Made by a program: the position numbers and the translations under genes. Shown here in pieces: positions 34,470 through 42,233 of a stretch of 64,000 nucleotides of DNA. Below the pieces are notes generated by a model. It did not search any database. It had not been told where the DNA came from and saw nothing but the letters and a program-made list of their open reading frames with translations. The DNA is from Microbacterium yannicii PS01 (GTDB taxonomy: Bacteria > Actinomycetota > Actinomycetes > Actinomycetales > Microbacteriaceae), in assembly GCF_000304335.1 (NCBI RefSeq), contig NZ_CAJF01000007.1:1-64000 (forward strand), read 5' to 3'. Every line of letters begins with the position of its first letter. The first letter of the stretch is position 1.

Positions 34470-35364
34470 TCAGGCGGTGAGGATCGCGTACCAGATGAGC
34501 AGGAGCGTGACGAGGAAGCCGGCGAGCTGGTTGAGCCACAGGAAGCGGCGCCAGCCCCGGGTGGCCTCGGCCGCCCGCTCGTCGGGAATGGACCGGAACG
34601 GCCAGACCGTGACGAGATACGGCAGCGCCACCAGTGCGGCCAGCGGGCCGGGCCAGGCCGTCGGCAGCATCGCCAGTCCGGCGAGCGCGTAGCACGCGAG
34701 CGCGAATCTGGCCGTCCAGCGGGCTCCGCGTGCTGTCGCGATGGAGGCGATACCCGCCTCGCGGTCGGCGACGACGTCCTGCACGGCGCCGAACGCGTGC
34801 GAGGCCACGCCCCACAGCGCGAACGCCACGATGATGGCGCCGAGCTGCCACGTCCACACCGACCCCCGCCAGCACGAGTCCGTACACGGCGGGCGAGAAG
34901 AAGTGGATGCTGCTGGTGATGGAGTCGGCGAAGGGGCGCTCCTTGAGCCGCAGGGGCGGGGCGCTGTAGAACACGACGAAGAAGAGGCTCGCCGCGAGCA
35001 CCAGCCACGAGGCGGCGGACCCGATCGCGACCAGATAGACCGCGAAGGGAACGCACGACACCCCCGCCGCCCAGAGCGTGATCCGGTGCAGGCGCCGGTC
35101 GAGCACGGCGCCGTGGGCGCCGCCCTTCCGCGGATTGCGCAGGTCGGACTCGTAGTCGAACACGTCATTGATGCCGTACATCGCGAGGTTGTAGGGCACG
35201 AGGAAGAACAGCGTGCCGATCACGAGCGCGGCGTCGATCTCGCGCGTGGTCAGAAGGTAGGCGGCCGCGAACGGGTACGCGGTGTTGATCCAGCTCACGG
35301 GTCGCGACGAGACCACGAGCTGCCGTACGACCGCGCCCGGGTGCAGGCGCGCGGCGTCACTCAT
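34470..35364 (-). pseudogene. crtEb: lycopene elongase / UbiA prenyltransferase CrtEb, frameshifted
   Basis: C50-carotenoid prenyltransferase that adds DMAPP units to lycopene. The first 165 codons run in one frame from the ATG at 35364 (WINTAYPFAAAYL; aspartate motif NDVFDYESD; SPAVYGLVLAG). The frame breaks at the C5 run 34863-34867. The remaining sequence (WTWQLGAIIVAFALWGVASH, then AVQDVVADREAGIASIAT, the second aspartate motif) lies in the next frame. Removing one C gives an uninterrupted 297-aa protein with LVLAGSVWTWQLG at the joint. No other lesion is seen, so a base-call error is more likely than decay. Its start overlaps the crtYf stop (ATGA). It is the last gene of the operon. Confidence 0.85.
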
Positions 35365-35684
35365 GAGCGACCGCCGGTCGTCGTGCGGCGCGTCGGCGTC
35401 AGCAGGATGAAGAGCGCCGGGATGAGGAAGGCGGCGCACAGGGCGTAGGAGAAGTCCTCGATCGGGGCCAAACCGATCTTGACGCCGGAGATCTGTTCGC
35501 TCGGATAGGTGAACAGACCCACCGCGATCATGATGTTGTCGAAGACCGCCGTGAGGGCGATCAGCACCGCGGCGGCGATTCCGGATGCGGCCATCCGCCG
35601 GCCGAAGCCTGGTCGCCCGATGGTCAGGAGCACCGCGGCGAGAGTGAGCGTCGCGAACGGCAGCACGATGAGCGGATAGGTCAT
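35361..35684 (-). CDS. crtYf: C50 carotenoid epsilon-cyclase subunit CrtYf
   Basis: 107-aa lycopene-cyclase-domain membrane protein with three helices (about 3-20, 33-52, 75-95). The family hallmark is LAPIEDFSYALCAAFLIPAL, with the PxE(E/D)F motif as PIEDF. It works with CrtYe as a heterodimer to cyclise flavuxanthin to decaprenoxanthin. The ATG at 35684 overlaps the crtYe stop, and its own stop overlaps the crtEb start, both as ATGA. The longer open frame up to 35762 overlaps crtYe and is not used. Confidence 0.85.
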   Translation of the reverse strand: MTYPLIVLPFATLTLAAVLLTIGRPGFGRRMAASGIAAAVLIALTAVFDNIMIAVGLFTYPSEQISGVKIGLAPIEDFSYALCAAFLIPALFILLTPTRRTTTGGRS

Positions 35685-36046
35685 CGGCCGTCCGTTCCGG
35701 CGGGGGCAGAGGCATCCGCGTGCGTCGCTCTCCGGTCGAGCAGTCGCAGCGCACCCGCCCACGCGACCAGGCCGAGGTAGGAGAGGAACGCGAGGAAGAA
35801 CGGCTCCTCGAGCGGGAGATGCGGGGCGAGGTCGACGCCCAGCAGGAGCGGACTGTCACCCTTGACGAAGACGCCGGTGGCGATGCCGACCGCGTCCCAC
35901 GCCAGGAAGAACACGGTTCCGATGCTCACGGCGAGGACCGTCCGTGCGAGGGAATCCCACGCCGCCAATCGCCAGCGCCGATCCAGCAGGGCGATGCCGG
36001 CGGCCGAGATCAGGATCGCGACGAGATACAGGCCGGGCACACTCAC
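35681..36046 (-). CDS. crtYe: C50 carotenoid epsilon-cyclase subunit CrtYe
   Basis: 121-aa lycopene-cyclase-domain protein with three or four membrane helices. The conserved motif LPLEEPFFLAFLSYLGLVAW contains the PxEEPFF signature of heterodimeric cyclase subunits. FLAWDAVGIATGVF is also typical. The GTG at 36046 overlaps the crtI stop as GTGA, which fixes the start. It partners CrtYf in the membrane. Confidence 0.85.
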   Translation of the reverse strand: MSVPGLYLVAILISAAGIALLDRRWRLAAWDSLARTVLAVSIGTVFFLAWDAVGIATGVFVKGDSPLLLGVDLAPHLPLEEPFFLAFLSYLGLVAWAGALRLLDRRATHADASAPAGTDGR

Positions 36047-37614
36047 ACTCTCGCAGGTTCGGCCACCGGTCCGGGGGAGCGGTCGCCTCGCAGGCGCTTC
36101 ACGACGAGTTCCGCCGAGATGAGGCACATCGGCAGCCCGATGCCCGGGAGCGTGGAGGCGCCCACGTACGACAGGCCGGTCACCTTGCGCGAGGCGTTGC
36201 GGGGCCGGAAGACCGCGCTCTGGGTCAGCGTGTGCGCCAGGCCCAGGGCGTTGCCGCGCCACGCGTTCAGATCGTCGGCGAAGTCGGCGGGCGCGACTGT
36301 GCGACGCACCACGACTCGCTCGGCGAGGTCGGGGATGTCGCACCACTCGGCGATCTGGGCGATCACGCGATCCGCCGCCGCCTCGATGGACGGGGTGCCG
36401 TCGCCCTCCTGGCCGCCGTGTCCGAGCGAAGGGTCGGCCGGGACGGGCACGAGGACGAAGAGATTCTCGTGCCCGGGCGGTGCGACCGCGGCGTCGGTGG
36501 CGCTCGGGCGGCACACGTACAGCGACGCCGGATCGGGGATCCGCCCGTCCGCGCCGAAGATGTTGTCGAAGCTCGCCCGCCAGTCGCGGGAGAACAGCAG
36601 CGTATGGTGTGCGAGCTGCGGCAGCTCGCCCTTCACCCCGAGGAGGACCAGCAGCGCCCCCGGGCTGGGCGTGCGCTTGCGCCACCACTCCTCGGGGTAG
36701 CTCTGCAGCTCGCGCGGCAGCAGGACGGTCTCGGTGTGGTGCAGGTCGGTGCCCGACACGACGAGGTCGGCGGTCAGCCGTCGGCCGTCCGCGAGCTCGA
36801 CGCCTGTCGCCGAGCCGTCCTCGGTCGTGATCGAGGTGACACGTGCGCCGGTCTCGATGACGGTCCCGGCTGCCTCGGCCAGCCGGGCGACCGCGCGGAT
36901 GATCTCGATGAACCCGCCGCGCGGGTAGAGCACGCCGTCGTCGAGGTCGAGGTGGCTCATGAGGTGATACAGGCTCGGAACCCCGTACGGCGAGCCGCCG
37001 AGGAAGACCGCCGGGTACTCCAGGATCTGACGCAGCCGGGGGTCGGTGAAGCGCTTCTCGACGTGCGTGGCCAGCGTCCGCGTCAGAAGCGGCGCGAGCT
37101 GCGGCATCCGCTTCACGAGCGCGGGGTCGCGCAGACCCGCAGTCGTCTCGTAGGTGTCGTACAGGAAGCGGCTGGTGGCGAGCTCGTACGCGTCGGCTGC
37201 GGAGTCGAGATAGGCATCGAGGCGCGCGCCGGCGCCGGGCTCGATGCTCTCGAACAGTGCGGTCGCCTCCGCACGGCCGGACCGCACGTCCAGTGGGCCG
37301 GCGCCCGTCGTCGGGTCGGAGTACACGCGGTAGGCGGGATCCAGCGGCACGAGGTCGAGCTCGCGCGCGGCTGTCGTTCCGAGGAGGCGGAAGAAGTGGT
37401 CGAACACCTCGGGCATGAGATACCAGCTGGGACCCGTGTCGAAACGGAACCCATCGGCTTCCCACGTGCCGGCCCGGCCGCCCAGCTCGTGACGAGCCTC
37501 GAGGAGCCGCACGCTCCATCCGTCGGCGCTGAGAAGCGCCGCGGTCGCGAGTCCTGCGATCCCTCCGCCGATGACGATCGCGTCCCCGGGCACAGTGGGC
37601 GTCCGCGCGGTCAT
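36043..37614 (-). CDS. crtI: phytoene desaturase CrtI
   Basis: 523-aa FAD-dependent desaturase converting phytoene to lycopene. The N-terminal dinucleotide fold is IVIGGGIAGLATAALLSADG (residues about 13-32), followed by RLLEARHELGGRAGTWE. The substrate region has DTGPSWYLMPEVFD, and the C-terminal FAD/family signature reads GLSYVGASTLPGIGLPMCL. The length is normal for bacterial CrtI. The ATG at 37614 overlaps the crtB stop as ATGA. Confidence 0.9.
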   Translation of the reverse strand: MTARTPTVPGDAIVIGGGIAGLATAALLSADGWSVRLLEARHELGGRAGTWEADGFRFDTGPSWYLMPEVFDHFFRLLGTTAARELDLVPLDPAYRVYSDPTTGAGPLDVRSGRAEATALFESIEPGAGARLDAYLDSAADAYELATSRFLYDTYETTAGLRDPALVKRMPQLAPLLTRTLATHVEKRFTDPRLRQILEYPAVFLGGSPYGVPSLYHLMSHLDLDDGVLYPRGGFIEIIRAVARLAEAAGTVIETGARVTSITTEDGSATGVELADGRRLTADLVVSGTDLHHTETVLLPRELQSYPEEWWRKRTPSPGALLVLLGVKGELPQLAHHTLLFSRDWRASFDNIFGADGRIPDPASLYVCRPSATDAAVAPPGHENLFVLVPVPADPSLGHGGQEGDGTPSIEAAADRVIAQIAEWCDIPDLAERVVVRRTVAPADFADDLNAWRGNALGLAHTLTQSAVFRPRNASRKVTGLSYVGASTLPGIGLPMCLISAELVVKRLRGDRSPGPVAEPARV

Positions 37615-38498
37615 GCGCGGGCTCCCCGGGGGGAGAAACCGAGCCACGCGCGGGCGGCGAGTCGAATCTTCACGGGATCGGGCACGCGTACTCGTCCTCT
37701 CGTACCGGCATCTGCGCGCAGCCGCGCGGACAGTTCGGCGAACAGATCATGTGCGGCGGTGACGGCGCGCCGGCAATCGGGGGGCAGAGACGGGATCACC
37801 GCCGCGGCGGCGGCGAGGTCGGCGTCGATGCGGTCGAGCACGCTCACGCGCGACTCGCGGCGGGCGGCCAGACCGAGGTAGTCGCGGCCCAGCGCGTCGG
37901 CGTCGTGGTCGAGGTCGCGCAGGAAGTTCACCTCCTGGAACGCGGCGCCCAGGCGCCGCGCACCGTCCACCAGGGCCGGATCGGGGTCGCTCGGCCGCAC
38001 GCTGCCCGCGTTGACGAACACAGCCAGGCACATCAGACCCACGACCTCGGCAGAACCGTACACATACGCGTCGTGGGAGGCGCCGTCGTGCTCGCGAGTG
38101 GACAGATCGGTCCGCATCGAGGCGAAGAACGGCCGGATGAGGTCTTCTCCGATGCCGCATTCCCTCGCCGTCAGCGCGAAGGCATGCACGATGAGATTCG
38201 CGCTGTAACCGCGTTCGACGGCGCGGATCGTCTCACGCTCGAGATCGTCGAGCACAGCCAGTGTCGTCGCCTCGTCCAGGCCGGCGGAGGCCGCCGGTCC
38301 GTCGACGACCTCGTCGGCGACGCGGACGAGCGCGTAGACGCTGCGCACGTGCGGCCGGGGGCGCGGACCCAGCAGGCGGCACGCCAAGGCGAACGAGGTC
38401 GAATATCTGGCGATCACGCCGGCCGCGGCATCCCGCGCCGTCGCGTCGTAGAGCTCCAGACCCGTCGGCTCCCCGCGACGAGCACGGACTCGGCTCAC
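37611..38498 (-). CDS. crtB: phytoene synthase CrtB
   Basis: 295-aa trans-isoprenyl diphosphate synthase (squalene/phytoene synthase family) condensing two GGPP to phytoene. The first aspartate motif is in YALVRVADEVVDG (DEVVD), the second in QEVNFLRDLDHDADALGRDY. The GTG at 38498 overlaps the crtE stop (GTGA). Confidence 0.9.
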   Translation of the reverse strand: MSRVRARRGEPTGLELYDATARDAAAGVIARYSTSFALACRLLGPRPRPHVRSVYALVRVADEVVDGPAASAGLDEATTLAVLDDLERETIRAVERGYSANLIVHAFALTARECGIGEDLIRPFFASMRTDLSTREHDGASHDAYVYGSAEVVGLMCLAVFVNAGSVRPSDPDPALVDGARRLGAAFQEVNFLRDLDHDADALGRDYLGLAARRESRVSVLDRIDADLAAAAAVIPSLPPDCRRAVTAAHDLFAELSARLRADAGTRGRVRVPDPVKIRLAARAWLGFSPRGARA

Positions 38499-39550
38499 GG
38501 GATGCGCCCTTCGATGCCGTCGGCGATCTCACGCAGCAGCTCGCCCGCCGCAGGGGTGAGGTCGTCGCCGCGCGAGGTCGCCCGCACCTCGCTGAGCGTG
38601 TCGGTGATCATGTCGCGCAGTCGCCCCCGTGCGCCGCTCGCATCGAGCGCGCGGCGGGCGTCTCGTACCGCGACGGGGCCGGTGCGCGCCAGCGCGAGCG
38701 TCGCGTCCAGGCGGGTGGCGTCCGCAGACTCCCGCGCGAGGGCCACCAGCGGAGTCCGCTTCGCCTCCCGCAAATCGCCACCGCTCTCGCGTCCCGCCTG
38801 CTCGGGACTCCCGAAGGCCCCGATCAGGTCGTCGACGAGCTGGAACGCCAGTCCGAGCCGTCCACCGGCATGGCCGAGCAGGACGATCGCCTCGGGCGAG
38901 GCGCCTCCGAGCACTGCGCCGGCCTGCAGGGGAGCGCGGAAGGAGTAGACCGCCGTCTTGTTGAAGGCCGCGTCGAACACCTGCTCGACGGGCGCGCAAT
39001 CCGGGGCGACGCTGTTCTCGACGTCGGCGAGCTCGCCCGCGGCGGACACGAACACCGCGTCATCGAGCAGGGTCAGCAGACGTTCGCGGACGTCGGCGTC
39101 GACATCCGCCATGGCGACGAGCCGAACCGCCTCGTGCAGGAGCAGGTCGCCGGCGAGGATGGCCGCCGCGTCGCCCAGCTGCGCCGCGCCGTCGGCATCC
39201 GCTCCGAGCTGGCGGCCTCGCAGCCGGAACCGACCGGCGACGTTCGGCACACCGCGCCGCACGAGGTCGTGATCGATGACGTCGTCGTGGACGACGAACG
39301 CGGCGTGGAGGAGTTCGAACGCCGTGGCGACGGACAGGACGGCGGCGGCGTGGCGATCAGGCGCGTCGAAGGCGTCGAAGGATGCCGCGACCAGGGCGGG
39401 CCGGAATCGCTTGCCGCCGCGCGCGGCGCCGGCGATCGCCTCGCCGAGAGCCCCGAACGCGGGCCCCAGCTCGGCCGCTCGTTCGCGGATCCGGCTGAGC
39501 GAGCCTTCGATTGCGATCTCGAGCGCAGGGCTCTGCGTGACGTCGATCAT
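38495..39550 (-). CDS. crtE: geranylgeranyl diphosphate synthase CrtE
   Basis: 351-aa polyprenyl diphosphate synthase. The first Asp-rich motif is FVVHDDVIDHDLVRRG. The second is FQLVDDLIGAFGSPEQ, with the usual DDxxD reduced to DDLIG. GGKRFRPAL is the conserved IPP-binding basic segment. The product length is inferred from operon context, not from the sequence. The ATG at 39550 overlaps the idi stop (ATGA). The frame is open much further upstream, but that overlaps idi. Confidence 0.85.
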   Translation of the reverse strand: MIDVTQSPALEIAIEGSLSRIRERAAELGPAFGALGEAIAGAARGGKRFRPALVAASFDAFDAPDRHAAAVLSVATAFELLHAAFVVHDDVIDHDLVRRGVPNVAGRFRLRGRQLGADADGAAQLGDAAAILAGDLLLHEAVRLVAMADVDADVRERLLTLLDDAVFVSAAGELADVENSVAPDCAPVEQVFDAAFNKTAVYSFRAPLQAGAVLGGASPEAIVLLGHAGGRLGLAFQLVDDLIGAFGSPEQAGRESGGDLREAKRTPLVALARESADATRLDATLALARTGPVAVRDARRALDASGARGRLRDMITDTLSEVRATSRGDDLTPAAGELLREIADGIEGRIP

Positions 39551-40098
39551 GACGCTCGTCGGCGTGGGGTGGCGGCGTCGAAGAGATGCAGCTGCTGCGC
39601 CTGCAGCACGAGCCAGGGGCTGAACGCCCACGGCGTCGCCTCGATGGCCGCGGCGAGGGCGCTCGGCTCCACCCAGCGGGAGTCGACGACCTCGAGGGGA
39701 TTCAGCACCGGCTCGTCGTCGGTGACAGCCGTGTAGACCGGGCACACCTCGTGTTCGACGATGCCGTTGGCGTCGGTGGCCCGGTAGCGGAACAGCGGGA
39801 GTGCCAGCTCGACATCGACGAGGGTCAGACCCAGCTCGAAGTCCGCACGACGGCGCACAGCCGACAGAACGGGCTCGGCAGGTCGCGGATGACCGCAGAA
39901 GGAGTTGGTCCACACTCCGGGCCATGTGCGCTTGTCGAGGGCCCGCCGCGTGACCAGCACGTTGCCCTGCCTGTCCATGACGTGACACGAGAACGCGAGG
40001 TGGAGTGCGGTGTCCGTTCCGTGCACGCTGCTCTTGGGAGCCGTTCCGATCGCCCGTCCGTCATCGTCCAGCAGCACCACGAGGTCGGTGTCGGTCAT
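39547..40098 (-). CDS. idi: isopentenyl-diphosphate delta-isomerase, type I
   Basis: 183-aa Nudix-fold isomerase interconverting IPP and DMAPP. The active-site Cys is in TNSFCGHPRP and the catalytic Glu in VEHEVCPVY. Metal-binding His residues are in HGTDTALHLAFSCHV. First gene of the carotenoid operon; supplying DMAPP suits the C50 pathway, which uses extra C5 units. The ATG at 40098 has GGAGGG at 40106-40111. The only promoter-like element overlaps the palindrome at 40117-40133. Confidence 0.9.
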   Translation of the reverse strand: MTDTDLVVLLDDDGRAIGTAPKSSVHGTDTALHLAFSCHVMDRQGNVLVTRRALDKRTWPGVWTNSFCGHPRPAEPVLSAVRRRADFELGLTLVDVELALPLFRYRATDANGIVEHEVCPVYTAVTDDEPVLNPLEVVDSRWVEPSALAAAIEATPWAFSPWLVLQAQQLHLFDAATPRRRAS

Positions 40099-40116
40099 GC
40101 GTATTCCCTCCGAATT

Positions 40117-40133
40117 CGCTAGTTTATCTAGCG
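40117..40133. promoter_or_regulatory. operator-like palindrome between idi and marR
   Basis: CGCTAGTTTATCTAGCG is a perfect 6-bp inverted repeat (CGCTAG / CTAGCG) with a five-base spacer. It contains candidate -10 hexamers for both directions: TAGATA on the minus strand at 40125-40130, and TAGTTT on the plus strand at 40120-40125. A MarR dimer bound here would block both promoters. Confidence 0.65.
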
Positions 40134-40179
40134 ATGCGTCCTGTGCGATGCTACAACGGTCCGGGGAGGATCGTCCATC

Positions 40180-40653
40180 ATGTCCGAACGCTGGTATCCG
40201 CAGTCGGAACACGACCATGCTGTCATGCGCGTGCTCAGATCGGTCCGTGCGCTCAGCGACGCCATGGATCGCATGCACAGCGGGATGAAGGGCGACATGG
40301 ACATGAATGCCACCGACCTCGCCGCGCTGCGGATGCTCATCATGCGGGAGCAGCTCGGCCGATCGGTCAGCCCGCGCGAGATCGCGGATCACCTGCGGAT
40401 CTCGACGGCATCGACGACCAAGCTCCTCGATCGTCTCGTCGATTCCGGGCATGTGATGCGCCGGCCGCATCCCACCGACCGCCGCGGACGCATCGTGGTC
40501 CTCACCGATGAGTCGCGCAAGGCGTTCTTCCGTACGTTCGGCACCCACCTGCGGGCGATGCGTCTGGTCGCCACGGACTACGCCGACGGCGACCTGGCTG
40601 TCATCTCGCAATTCCTCGACGAGGTCTCGGGCGCCCTCGACCCCACGCACTGA
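40180..40653 (+). CDS. MarR-family transcriptional regulator (CrtR-like)
   Basis: 157-aa winged-helix regulator. The DNA-binding region at about 45-110 contains VSPREIADHLRISTASTTKL and the wing HPTDRRGRIVVLTDE. Divergent from the idi-crt operon, as CrtR is from the crt operon in Corynebacterium glutamicum, where GGPP-type prenyl diphosphates relieve repression. A similar role here is inference from position and from the palindrome in the 81-base gap. The ATG has GGAGG ten bases upstream. A long hairpin follows 26 bases after the stop. Confidence 0.8.
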   Translation: MSERWYPQSEHDHAVMRVLRSVRALSDAMDRMHSGMKGDMDMNATDLAALRMLIMREQLGRSVSPREIADHLRISTASTTKLLDRLVDSGHVMRRPHPTDRRGRIVVLTDESRKAFFRTFGTHLRAMRLVATDYADGDLAVISQFLDEVSGALDPTH

Positions 40654-40679
40654 CGCAGATTCTCGGCGCCGGACCTCGG

Positions 40680-40733
40680 AACAGAAACGAAAAAGGACGC
40701 CCCCTGGAGGGGACGTCCTTCTTCGTTTCTGTT
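40680..40733. terminator. 25-bp hairpin terminator shared by marR and tRNA-fMet
   Basis: 54-base near-perfect palindrome: 25 positions pair with two mismatches around a TGGA tetraloop. The minus-strand RNA has a U-run within its second arm. Its outer end includes the last two bases of the tRNA gene. Confidence 0.8.
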
Positions 40734-40805
40734 GCGGGGACAGGATTTGAACCTGCGACCTCTGGGTTATGAGCCCAGCGAGCTACCGAACTGCTCCACC
40801 CCGCG
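40732..40805 (-). tRNA. initiator tRNA-fMet (CAT)
   Basis: 74-base tRNA. The acceptor 5' strand CGCGGGG pairs with CCCCGC, leaving the C1-A72 mismatch diagnostic of initiators. The anticodon arm CTGGGCTCATAACCCAG has the three G-C pairs of initiator tRNA, and the T arm holds GGTTCAAATCC. The 3' CCA is not encoded; the bases that follow are CAG. Confidence 0.95.
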
Positions 40806-40817
40806 GCACGAGAAGTA

Positions 40818-40823
40818 AGCCTA
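40818..40823 (-). promoter_or_regulatory. -10 element for tRNA-fMet
   Basis: TAGGCT on the minus strand, 12 bases before the mature 5' end of the tRNA. No clear -35 match. Confidence 0.45.
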
Positions 40824-40899
40824 GCACGGGTTTTCGGTGCTCCGCGACACGAGCCGACGGCGGTTGCCGCACCTGCGCGAGCAAGGGGAGGATGAGCGC

Positions 40900-41424
40900 A
40901 TGCCCTCTGAGCCTCCGCCCGACACCGACCCGCTCGACGACCGCGTCGACGGTCGCAACGAGACGCCGGCCGAGCGCGCGGATCGCAACTGGAACGAAGT
41001 GCTGCAGGAGCTGCGGGTGCTGCAGACCGGCACGCAGATCCTCACGGGATTCCTCCTCGCCCTCGCCTTCCAGCCCGCGTTCGCCGATCTGACCGATGCG
41101 CAGCGCGTCATCTACCTCAGCCTGGTGGTCCTCTCCGCCCTCAGCGCGATCATCGCCCTTGCCCCTGTCGCGCTGCATCGCGTGCTCTTCCAGCAGCGCG
41201 CAAAGCGATCAGTGGTCGACTACGGCCACGTCGCCCTCATCACGGCCCTTCTCACGGTGTCGCTGCTCCTCGTGGGCGTCGTCGCCTTCGTCTTCGACGT
41301 CGTCGTCGGCCCTTCCGCCGCCTTGTGGGCTCTCGGCATCCTCGCGGCCCTGATCCTCGCGCTGTGGGTCGTGGCGCCCGCCGTCATCCGCGTGCGGGTG
41401 CGCTCGAACGGCGGTCGCCGATGA
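40900..41424 (+). CDS. DUF6328 family membrane protein
   Basis: 174 aa. An acidic N-terminal segment is followed by NWNEVLQELRVLQTGTQILTG, the family signature, then four membrane helices (about 48-68, 73-95, 112-135, 140-162). The function is unknown. The ATG at 40900 has GGGGAGG upstream; the open frame before it is not needed. Its stop overlaps the start of the amidase gene as ATGA. Confidence 0.7.
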   Translation: MPSEPPPDTDPLDDRVDGRNETPAERADRNWNEVLQELRVLQTGTQILTGFLLALAFQPAFADLTDAQRVIYLSLVVLSALSAIIALAPVALHRVLFQQRAKRSVVDYGHVALITALLTVSLLLVGVVAFVFDVVVGPSAALWALGILAALILALWVVAPAVIRVRVRSNGGRR

Positions 41425-42230
41425 ACGCCACCCTCCCCATCGCGGTCGCCCAGTTCGCGCCGATCGCCGACACCGACGCCAACATCGCCGCGATCGAGGA
41501 GCTCGTCACGACGGCGTCCTCACGCGGCGCTCGCCTGGTGGTGTTCCCCGAGTACTCCAGCTACTTCGTCGACCCCTTCGACGAGTCGCTCGCCGAGAAC
41601 GCGCAGGAGCTCGACGGCCCTTTCGTGGAGGCTCTCACCCGTGTGGCCGCGGCTCACGACGTCGTCGTCGTCGCAGGCCTGCTGGAGCGTGCCGCCGACG
41701 GGCGCCGCGTGCGCAACACCGTCGTCGCCGTCGCCGCGGACGGACTGCGCGCCCACTATCGCAAGCTGCACCTGTACGACGCCTTCGGGCAGCGCGAGTC
41801 GGACTGGGTCGAGGCCGGCGATATCGACGAGCCCGCGACGTTCGAGTTCGACGGTCTGCGGTTCGGCCTGATGACCTGCTACGACCTGCGTTTTCCCGAG
41901 GTCGGGCGTCTTCTCGTCGATGCCGGCGCCGACGTGTTCCTGGTTCCGGCCGAGTGGGTCCGAGGGCCCCTCAAAGAGCATCACTGGCGCACGCTGCTGC
42001 ACGCCCGTGCGATCGAGAACACCGTGTTCGTGGCCGCGGCCGACCACCCGCCGCCCCTCGGAGTGGGGCATTCGCTCATCGTCGATCCGCAGGGCGTCGA
42101 GCTCGCCGCCGTCGGCACGTCCACCGACGTGGCGATCGCGCACCTCGATCTCGGTGCGGTGGAGCGGGTGCGGCGGGTCAATCCCGCATTGCGGCTGCGC
42201 CGGCTCGGCGTCGTCGCTCGCGACTTGTGA
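41421..42230 (+). CDS. carbon-nitrogen hydrolase (nitrilase superfamily amidase)
   Basis: 269 aa. The Glu-Lys-Cys triad is visible: Glu in VVFPEYSSY, Lys in YRKLHLYDAFG and Cys in LMTCYDLRFPE. It resembles the Nit/omega-amidase and deaminated-glutathione amidase group; the substrate is unresolved. Translationally coupled to the DUF6328 gene by ATGA. Three bases separate its stop from that of the convergent aminotransferase. Confidence 0.8.
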   Translation: MNATLPIAVAQFAPIADTDANIAAIEELVTTASSRGARLVVFPEYSSYFVDPFDESLAENAQELDGPFVEALTRVAAAHDVVVVAGLLERAADGRRVRNTVVAVAADGLRAHYRKLHLYDAFGQRESDWVEAGDIDEPATFEFDGLRFGLMTCYDLRFPEVGRLLVDAGADVFLVPAEWVRGPLKEHHWRTLLHARAIENTVFVAAADHPPPLGVGHSLIVDPQGVELAAVGTSTDVAIAHLDLGAVERVRRVNPALRLRRLGVVARDL

Positions 42231-42233
42231 GCC

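Noticed and set aside
31225..34692. 1155-codon plus-strand open frame overlapping the UPF0182 gene
   Set aside because: Arg/Pro-rich composition typical of an out-of-frame shadow in high-GC DNA; the true frame encodes a full UPF0182 protein.
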